From positions 1 to 11,606 of the forward strand of contig JAUZQH010000115.1 in assembly GCA_030951065.1 (NCBI GenBank): DNA of 11,606 bases, written 5' to 3'. Below, one piece after another: positions 6,937 through 11,606 of this stretch (the stretch's first letter is position 1; each line of letters begins with the position of its first letter). Origin of the DNA: Mariprofundus sp. Lineage in GTDB: Bacteria; Pseudomonadota; Zetaproteobacteria; Mariprofundales; Mariprofundaceae. Under the pieces are notes generated by a model, which worked only from the letters and a program-made list of their open reading frames with translations, had not been told where the DNA came from and did not search any database. A program made the position numbers and the translations under genes.

Positions 6937-8118
6937 ATGTTGAATGGTAAAAGAATCCTCATTGGCATCGGCGGCGGAATCGCCGTCTACAAGGTGGCCG
7001 AACTGGCACGCATGCTGAGCAAGGCCGGTGCGGATGTGCATTGCGTGATGACCAGGTCCGCCTGCGAATTTGTCGCCCCACTCACCTTTGAAGCGCTTAC
7101 CGGCAATCAGGTATTTACTGAGTTATTTGATCTGACATCCGAACGTGAGATGGGGCATATCGCGCTGGCGCGTCAAGCTGATGCGTTGATTATCGCGCCA
7201 GCCACAGCCAGCCTGCTGGCACGAATAGCGCACGGCATCGCCGATGACTTGCTAACCACGATCATGCAGGTCTGCGACAAACCGGTATTACTGGCTCCGG
7301 CCATGAATACCTCGATGTGGGAATCCGAGGCCACCCGGCGCAATATGACAACGCTGAAGCAGCGCGGCATGCAAACCGTAGGCCCGGCCAAAGGCGAACT
7401 GGCCTGCGGTGAACAGGGTCCGGGCAGACTGGCCGAAATTCATGCCATTTACTCGGCACTGTTACCGCTAATCACAGCGCAGAAGTTTCACGGTCAGCGC
7501 TGGGTGATCAACGCCGGCCCGACTGTTGAATCGTGGGATACTGTACGAATTCTGAGCAACCGGGCCAGCGGCAAGCTGGGAGCAATGCTGGCCGACCTGG
7601 CTGCTATCAGGGGGGCGAATGTCTCTTTTATCGCCGGGCCAGGCACACCGGGTACACATCCACTGGTGAAACGCCTTGATGTCGAATCGGCCAAAGATAT
7701 GCTTGCTGTATGTGAACGGGAGGCTGCCGGGGCGGAGATATTTATCGGCACGGCCGCTGTCAGTGATTTCCGCTTCGCCGACCCTCACGATGGCAAATTG
7801 AAGCGCGGCAACACATCCACCATGCACATTGAACTGGCGGCCAATCCGGACATTATCGCCCATGTTGCAACCATGAATGCCAGGCCCGGGAAGGTCATCG
7901 CTTTTGCAGCTGAGAGTTCGAATCACCTCGAACATGCCAAAGCAAAACTGCTGCGAAAACAAGTGGATGCCATCGTTGCCAATGACGTTTCAAATATGGG
8001 CAGTGACAGCGCCAGCGGCTGGTGGATCTGCTGTAATGAAGAACAGCTTATGAAGACTGGTACCAAGCTGGAATTTGCTGAACAGGTTATCAATCACATT
8101 ATGGAGATGCATACATGA
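6937..8118 (+). CDS. coaBC: Bifunctional phosphopantothenoylcysteine synthetase/decarboxylase CoaBC (Dfp)
   Basis: Two consecutive coenzyme A synthesis steps: ligation of cysteine to 4'-phosphopantothenate (CoaB, C-terminal, CTP-dependent) and decarboxylation of the product to 4'-phosphopantetheine (CoaC, N-terminal, FMN-dependent). The protein is 393 residues. In the CoaC half the active-site His74 (MGHIALAR), Asn124 in PAMNTSMW and Cys157 in [13 protein letters not shown] are all present. In the CoaB half the NAGPT nucleotide motif, Asn209 (SNRASGKLG), the AAVSDFR motif and Lys288 (GKLKRG) match the E. coli catalytic residues one position offset. The weak ribosome-binding site (CAAGG, about nine bases upstream) suggests partial dependence on translation of bcp. 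The final bases ATGA contain the start of dut. Confidence 0.97.
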   Translation: MLNGKRILIGIGGGIAVYKVAELARMLSKAGADVHCVMTRSACEFVAPLTFEALTGNQVFTELFDLTSEREMGHIALARQADALIIAPATASLLARIAHGIADDLLTTIMQVCDKPVLLAPAMNTSMWESEATRRNMTTLKQRGMQTVGPAKGELACGEQGPGRLAEIHAIYSALLPLITAQKFHGQRWVINAGPTVESWDTVRILSNRASGKLGAMLADLAAIRGANVSFIAGPGTPGTHPLVKRLDVESAKDMLAVCEREAAGAEIFIGTAAVSDFRFADPHDGKLKRGNTSTMHIELAANPDIIAHVATMNARPGKVIAFAAESSNHLEHAKAKLLRKQVDAIVANDVSNMGSDSASGWWICCNEEQLMKTGTKLEFAEQVINHIMEMHT

Positions 8119-8573
8119 GTCATCACAACCCTGCCGTCCACATACAAAAACTACCGCATGGTGAAGGCATTGATCTCCCTTTTTATGCGACTACACATGC
8201 CGCCGGTGCAGATTTACGCGCTGCTGTGGATGACGATGTCATTATCGAGCCGGGCAGCCATGCTCTGATCAAGACCGGCTTCGCCATGGCGTTACCGGAT
8301 AATTATGAAGCACAAATTAGACCTCGTTCAGGTCTCGCTCTGAAACACGGCATCACCGTGCTTAACTCACCCGGCACGATCGACGCCGATTATCGTGGCG
8401 AAGTTGGCGTCATTCTGATCAATCACGGTAGCGAAGCGTTTACAGTTCAACGCGGTGACCGTATCGCCCAAATGATTATCGCACCCTTCGTGCAGGCAGA
8501 TTTCCAGCAAGTCGATGCATTGTCAGCAACCAAACGTGGCGATGGTGGATTTGGCTCTTCCGGCAAACGATAA
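8115..8573 (+). CDS. dut: Deoxyuridine 5'-triphosphate nucleotidohydrolase (dUTPase)
   Basis: Hydrolyses dUTP to dUMP and pyrophosphate, preventing uracil incorporation into DNA and supplying the thymidylate precursor. It is a trimeric dUTPase of 152 residues. All five conserved motifs are in order: AGADLRA (30-36), RPRSGLA (69-75), [13 protein letters not shown] (from 87, catalytic Asp90), RGDRIAQMI (113-121) and the C-terminal arm [10 protein letters not shown] (141-150). The start overlaps the coaBC stop as ATGA, which points to translational coupling. coaBC-dut is a conserved gammaproteobacterial pair. The slmA gene that follows dut in E. coli is not present here. Confidence 0.97.
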   Translation: MSHHNPAVHIQKLPHGEGIDLPFYATTHAAGADLRAAVDDDVIIEPGSHALIKTGFAMALPDNYEAQIRPRSGLALKHGITVLNSPGTIDADYRGEVGVILINHGSEAFTVQRGDRIAQMIIAPFVQADFQQVDALSATKRGDGGFGSSGKR

Positions 8574-8612
8574 CAGGAAAAGTAATCATAATTTCTATAT
8601 CAGTATTTTTTT

Positions 8613-8651
8613 CAGCAGTACAAAACTTTGCATGTGGCAAACATTCTGCTG
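8613..8651. repeat. Nested inverted repeat between dut and the PilP-like gene
   Basis: CAGCAG (8613-8618) pairs with CTGCTG (8646-8651), and TTTGC (8627-8631) pairs with GCAAA (8637-8641) inside it. No T-run follows on the + strand, so this is at best a weak dut terminator. It could also be a regulatory site upstream of the PilP-like gene. Confidence 0.3.
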
Positions 8652-8695
8652 TAATTGCTAGTGAATATGTTACTGCGCTTTGCAGGGAGATCATC

Positions 8696-9187
8696 ATGAA
8701 GCATTTGATATGGCTAATTTCGGGGCTCATGCTGAGTGCGTCGCCCCTGCTAGCTGCTCCTGATGCTGATAACACAGATATGCCTGATGCACTGAAACAT
8801 ATGGTCAAAGCTCCGGAAATTGATTTTGCAAACCTTCGTGATCCGTTCGCCTCTTATCTTGCCCGTGTTGCAGCAAGCCATCAGGCCTCACTACTGGAAA
8901 AGAAAAGGATCATGGCTAACCGCAAACGGGAACCGCTGGAAAGTTTTGATCTCGACGTACTCAGGCTTGTGGCTATTTTCAGCATGGGTGGCGAACGCGT
9001 AGCCATGATCGAAGATGCTTCAAAAAAAGGATATGTTGTACGAAAGGGAAATTATGTGGGCAAAAATAACGGGAAAATTGAAAAAATAGATGATAACACC
9101 GTATACCTTACCGAGCAGATACTGAATCCTGCCGGTGACATTGTGAACCATCAGGTCACCCTGACCATGAAAGAAGTCAACGAATAA
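8696..9187 (+). CDS. PilP-like exported protein (orphan, not in a pil cluster)
   Basis: 163 residues. An N-terminal signal peptide is visible: MKH followed by a hydrophobic stretch (about 4-19) and probable cleavage near Ala20. There is no lipobox cysteine, unlike classical PilP lipoproteins. The mature part has the RDPF motif (about 48-51), a charged helical linker, then a beta-rich C-terminal domain. That domain begins PLESFDLDVLRLVAIF and includes KKGYVVRKGNYVGKNNGKI. This pattern matches the PilP/GspC-type domain, which in type IV pili links inner-membrane PilNO to the PilQ secretin. AGGGAG six bases before the ATG is a good ribosome-binding site. No pilM, pilN, pilO or pilQ gene is adjacent. 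nth starts 16 bases after the stop, so the two are probably co-transcribed. The family assignment rests on my reading of the C-terminal motifs and could instead reflect a related secretion-system periplasmic protein. Confidence 0.7.
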   Translation: MKHLIWLISGLMLSASPLLAAPDADNTDMPDALKHMVKAPEIDFANLRDPFASYLARVAASHQASLLEKKRIMANRKREPLESFDLDVLRLVAIFSMGGERVAMIEDASKKGYVVRKGNYVGKNNGKIEKIDDNTVYLTEQILNPAGDIVNHQVTLTMKEVNE

Positions 9188-9203
9188 AACCTTGTCCACT
9201 TCC

Positions 9204-9845
9204 ATGACCGCCGCCGAAATCCGGCGTTTTTTTGAACACCTGCAGGACGCCAACCCGGAACCCGTCACCGAACTGAATTACAGTAATGAATTCGAACTGT
9301 TGGCCGCTGTCATGCTATCCGCTCAGTCTACCGACATAGGGGTCAACAAGGCCACGGCCAGACTCTGGCCTGTTGCCAACACGCCTGAGGCAATCCTTGA
9401 GCTGGGCGAGGAAAAGCTGAAAACCTACATCTCCTCGCTCGGGCTCTATAACAGCAAGGCGAAACACCTTATCGGTACTTGTGAAATGCTGGTAAGCAAA
9501 CATGGTGGTGCAGTGCCCAATACGCGAAAAGCACTGGAAGCACTGCCCGGTGTGGGTCGAAAAACAGCCAATGTCGTACTTAACGTCCTGTTTGGAGAAC
9601 CGACCATGGCCGTGGATACGCACATTTTCCGCCTCGGCAATCGCACAGGTCTGGCACCGGGTAAAACACCTCTGGATGTAGAAAAAAGATTATTAAAAGT
9701 CATCCCACAGGAATTCATACAGCATGCCCATCACTGGCTGATTCTGCATGGCCGTTATATCTGCACAGCACGCAACCCCAAATGCCACCAGTGCCCTGTC
9801 GCAACTGAATGCCACTGGCCGGAAAAAACCAGCGCCACAGGATAA
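9204..9845 (+). CDS. nth: Endonuclease III (DNA glycosylase/AP lyase)
   Basis: Base-excision repair enzyme that removes oxidised pyrimidines and cleaves at abasic sites. With the start at ATG 9204 (MTAAEIRRFF) the protein is 213 residues. The catalytic Lys120 (LPGVGRKTANVV, the helix-hairpin-helix) and Asp138 (AVDTHIFR), and the 4Fe-4S ligands Cys187, Cys194, Cys197 and Cys203 (C-x6-C-x2-C-x5-C), then have exactly the same numbers as in E. coli Nth. That supports this start over a TTG at 9192, four codons upstream. Neither start has a clear Shine-Dalgarno sequence, so translation may be coupled to the PilP-like gene that ends 16 bases before. In E. coli nth follows the rnf/rsx genes; that context is absent here. 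Confidence 0.96.
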   Translation: MTAAEIRRFFEHLQDANPEPVTELNYSNEFELLAAVMLSAQSTDIGVNKATARLWPVANTPEAILELGEEKLKTYISSLGLYNSKAKHLIGTCEMLVSKHGGAVPNTRKALEALPGVGRKTANVVLNVLFGEPTMAVDTHIFRLGNRTGLAPGKTPLDVEKRLLKVIPQEFIQHAHHWLILHGRYICTARNPKCHQCPVATECHWPEKTSATG

Positions 9846-9873
9846 TTTTCACTACAGAGAACGTAACTAAGGC

Positions 9874-9976
9874 CTGTTCACATAACTAGCGGTAAACATG
9901 CAAGAAAGCACTGTACCAGGGGGTACAGGAAGCGGATGCATAAAAGTTTCTATATCGGATACTTTCTCTGTTCACA
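9874..9976. repeat. Direct repeat CTGTTCACA around a palindrome, nth-ribF gap
   Basis: CTGTTCACA occurs at 9874-9882 and again at 9968-9976, 94 bases apart in the same orientation. Between them, CTGTACC (9911-9917) and GGTACAG (9922-9928) form a perfect seven-pair hairpin with loop AGGG. No T-run follows the hairpin. I recognise no gene, tRNA or FMN-riboswitch consensus in this 182-base gap. It could hold the nth 3' end and the ribF promoter, or be a remnant of an excised element. Confidence 0.4.
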
Positions 9977-9991
9977 ACAACACATTGGTGC

Positions 9992-10006
9992 GTGATTGAA
10001 AATCAC
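9992..10006. promoter_or_regulatory. Small hairpin just upstream of ribF
   Basis: GTGATT (9992-9997) and AATCAC (10001-10006) pair perfectly around GAA. It lies 21 bases before the chosen ribF ATG and includes the alternative GTG start at 9992. If formed in RNA it would hide that GTG. Role inferred only. Confidence 0.25.
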
Positions 10007-10027
10007 AGAAGCTGTAGTCTGGGCGGC

Positions 10028-10951
10028 ATGCGAATTATTGATTCATGGCAGGAAGCTGCAGAAATATCAGAACTCAAGGGTGGTGCCATCACGGTTGGCA
10101 ATTTTGATGGCGTCCATATGGGCCATGAGCAGGTTCTGGCTGAAACACACGGTCATGCCCAGGCCGTGGGCGGTCCAACCATTGTGGTGACTTTCGAACC
10201 ACATCCACGGGCCGTTCTGTTCCCTGAAGAAGCACCGCGCCGTCTCTGTCATGTTCAGGAAAAAATGCAATACCTGGAAGCAGCCGGTGTTGATGCGGTC
10301 CTGCTACTGGAATTCAATCTGGAGTTAGCCAGCTGGCCGGCTGAAAAATTTTCATGTTTATTGCATGACACCTTTGCTTTCAAACATATCCACGTCGGCT
10401 ACGATTTTGCCTTCGGCCATGATCGTGAGGGTCATGTTGACGACCTGCGCATGCTGGGCGATGCCAGAGGCTTCACTGTCACGGAGGCTGCTGCCTTTGA
10501 AATGATGGGCGCCGTGGTTTCATCTTCCCGTATACGTTCGGCAGTTGAAGCTGCCGATTTCAGGTTGGCCGCCGCACTACTGGGCCGGGATTACTCGATT
10601 GCCGGCAAGGTACTGCATGGTGAAAAACGTGGCCGCCAGATGAATTTTCCGACGGCCAACATCGACGTGGCCGATCTGGCCCATCCGCCTGTCGGAATCT
10701 ACGCCGTACGCGCCAGGTCCGAAACCGGAACATGGAATGGTGCGGCATATCTGGGCTACCGCCCCACCTTCAACGGCCGTACCCTGCTACTGGAAACGCA
10801 TCTGCTGGATGATAGCCCTGATGTCTATGATCAGTGCCTGAATGTCGCGTTTGTCCAACGCATTCGGGAAGACCGCAAATTCACCGGCCATGATGATCTG
10901 GCCGAACAGATTGCCCGGGACTGCCAGGCAGCCAGAGAAATTCTCTCCTGA
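10028..10951 (+). CDS. ribF: Bifunctional riboflavin kinase/FAD synthetase RibF
   Basis: Converts riboflavin to FMN (C-terminal kinase domain) and FMN to FAD (N-terminal adenylyltransferase domain). From ATG 10028 the protein is 307 residues, normal for RibF. The FAD-synthetase half shows GNFDGVHMGH (24-33, the HxGH nucleotidyltransferase motif), VTFEPHP (54-60), the GYDFAFGHDREGH segment (124-136) and SSSRIR (165-170). The kinase half shows GRQMNFPTANI (202-212, with the PTAN flavin/ATP motif), PPVGIYAVR and the catalytic-glutamate segment LLLETHLLD. A GTG at 9992 would add 12 residues but lies in a hairpin, lacks a ribosome-binding site and is not expected from homologues. The ribosome-binding site for 10028 is also weak (GGGCGG). 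ribF is often found beside ileS, lspA or ispH; here it stands alone, though ispH is 3.7 kb away. Confidence 0.95.
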   Translation: MRIIDSWQEAAEISELKGGAITVGNFDGVHMGHEQVLAETHGHAQAVGGPTIVVTFEPHPRAVLFPEEAPRRLCHVQEKMQYLEAAGVDAVLLLEFNLELASWPAEKFSCLLHDTFAFKHIHVGYDFAFGHDREGHVDDLRMLGDARGFTVTEAAAFEMMGAVVSSSRIRSAVEAADFRLAAALLGRDYSIAGKVLHGEKRGRQMNFPTANIDVADLAHPPVGIYAVRARSETGTWNGAAYLGYRPTFNGRTLLLETHLLDDSPDVYDQCLNVAFVQRIREDRKFTGHDDLAEQIARDCQAAREILS

Positions 10952-10990
10952 TATATGGATACTACCGGGTTTCCGGCATGGCTCTGCATA

Positions 10991-11140
10991 GGGAGATGCT
11001 GATTAAAGGCATCCTGCCTGTAATCAGTCCGCAAATGCAAAAATGCGATTTTGTATTTGCTTACAAATCAAGCACTTGCGTGTTTGATTTGGCAGCCCGT
11101 CCGTGGGCTGCACGGAAGCACTGATTAAATCAGCGCTTCC
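10991..11140. mobile_element. Possible MITE-like element made of five tandem hairpins
   Basis: This 150-base stretch in the ribF/nitrilase convergent gap contains five consecutive stem-loops. H1, 10999-11027: 11 of 12 pairs, loop ATCCT. H2, 11031-11060: 12 pairs with one G-T wobble. H3, 11064-11091: 12 pairs with one wobble, loop TTGC. H4, 11092-11111: GCAGCCC with GGGCTGC, 7 perfect pairs. H5, 11114-11140: GGAAGC plus CTGAT against ATCAG plus GCTTCC, with one mismatch. The ends are related inverted sequences: GGGAGATGCTGATT at the left and, reading in from the right, GGAAGCGCTGATT. ATA flanks both sides (10988-10990 and 11141-11143), compatible with a 3-base target duplication, or with a TA duplication if the element is one base longer. 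It has no open frame, so it would be non-autonomous. It may also simply serve as a two-way transcription terminator. The hairpins are directly seen; the mobile-element reading is inference. Confidence 0.45.
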
Positions 11141-11178
11141 ATAGCTGCAAATGCATGATCCGGGTTGAATGTATAGCG

Positions 11179-11606
11179 TTATTTACCCTTGAAATCAGGG
11201 GGCTGTCGGATTGATGAGAACTCAACCGGAGATTGCGGTTCGGTATTCACATGAAGCTTGAAAATATCAGGGCGTGCATAATGACCTGCAACATCCAGTG
11301 CGCGCTTGGCGGTGCGGGCGAGATGAAGATCAATGTCATGCACCAATATACCGGTCTCCTGGTGAAGCGGCCCTGCCACCACCTTTCCGCCCGGTTCAAT
11401 GACCACTGAATCACCCGGATTGATCCATTCATCCTGATCCGGGTACAAGGAGGCTTTTTGTGGAAAGTCTTCAGAAATATCACTGGTTTTCAGGATATTT
11501 CCGCTACCCACCACCCAGCAGCGACCTTCGCGGGCAATATATCGCAACGTTTCCAGCCAATCGTCACCACTGTCATATGTCGGCGCAATATAGATTTCCA
11601 CGCCCT
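11179..11606 (-). CDS. Nitrilase-family hydrolase, C-terminal part (runs off the window)
   Basis: The frame is open through the window's end, and 141 complete residues are visible from the C-terminal half of what is probably a protein of about 310-330 residues. GVEIYIAPTYDSGDDW followed by LRYIAREGRCWVVGSGN matches the segment that lies downstream of the catalytic cysteine in true nitrilases. The later pattern also fits (PGDSVVIEPGGKVVAGPL, ILVHDIDL, DVAGHYARPDIFKL). The Glu-Lys-Cys catalytic triad lies upstream, outside the window, so activity and substrate (nitrile, cyanide or an amide) cannot be judged. The codon at 11599-11601 reads GTG but is an internal valine, not a start. The C-terminus is short, ending DFKGK, without the long tails of some nitrilases. 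It is convergent with ribF; the hairpin element lies 38 bases past its stop. Confidence 0.87.
   Translation of the reverse strand, partial: GVEIYIAPTYDSGDDWLETLRYIAREGRCWVVGSGNILKTSDISEDFPQKASLYPDQDEWINPGDSVVIEPGGKVVAGPLHQETGILVHDIDLHLARTAKRALDVAGHYARPDIFKLHVNTEPQSPVEFSSIRQPPDFKGK

Noticed and set aside
9846..10027. FMN riboswitch upstream of ribF
   Set aside because: I could not find the conserved RFN-element segments. The hairpins present are short and do not form its multi-branched layout.
10991..11140. Integron attC site or CRISPR repeat array
   Set aside because: The hairpins differ in sequence from one another, spacing is irregular with no spacers, no attC core sites (RYYYAAC/GTTRRRY pair) frame them, and no integrase or cas gene is in the window.
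1..11606. A defence, mobile or biosynthetic gene system
   Set aside because: Nearly all genes are recognisable housekeeping genes with intact catalytic motifs. Apart from the small hairpin element and the 64-residue gene, nothing suggests an accessory island.

Overview
The window looks like a chromosomal housekeeping segment from a proteobacterium, most likely a gammaproteobacterium. Mfd, SerB, IspH, CoaBC, Dut, Nth and RibF all read as proteobacterial. The coaBC-dut pair, with a 4-base overlap, is a familiar gammaproteobacterial arrangement. Base composition is near half GC throughout, and no coding block stands out as foreign. The genus cannot be named from this sequence.

Layout. Positions 1-3318 hold most of mfd (transcription-repair coupling factor), whose N-terminus lies outside the window. 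It is followed by serB (3483-4145, +), a phosphoserine phosphatase without the ACT-type N-terminal domain. Convergent to serB is a multi-Fe-S protein gene (4204-4851, -) with a ferredoxin-like domain and two CDGSH domains. Next come a small unrecognised gene with a very strong ribosome-binding site (5062-5256, +) and a hairpin-rich gap. ispH (5394-6356, -) is divergent from a co-directional cluster bcp-coaBC-dut (6432-8573, +). After a 122-base gap, a PilP-like exported protein gene (8696-9187, +) is followed closely by nth (9204-9845, +). ribF (10028-10951, +) is next. The window ends with the C-terminal part of a nitrilase-family gene (11179-11606, -), convergent to ribF.

Functional threads. 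DNA repair and nucleotide hygiene are represented by mfd, nth and dut. Cofactor and precursor synthesis is represented by coaBC (CoA), ribF (FMN/FAD), ispH (isoprenoids) and serB (serine). Iron-sulfur and peroxide chemistry is represented by IspH, Nth, the CDGSH protein and Bcp. These are mostly independent functions. Only bcp-coaBC-dut and the PilP-like/nth pair look transcriptionally linked.

The least ordinary parts are four. (i) A roughly 150-base element at 10991-11140 between ribF and the nitrilase gene is built almost entirely of five back-to-back hairpins; it has related inverted ends and is flanked by ATA on both sides, suggesting a MITE-like non-autonomous element. (ii) A PilP-like gene sits away from any pilMNOQ genes. 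(iii) The 64-residue unknown gene lies beside strong stem-loops. (iv) The CDGSH protein has four cysteines in its ferredoxin-like part. No gap over 300 bases lacks a gene. I see no CRISPR array, no tRNA or rRNA, and no intact insertion sequence.
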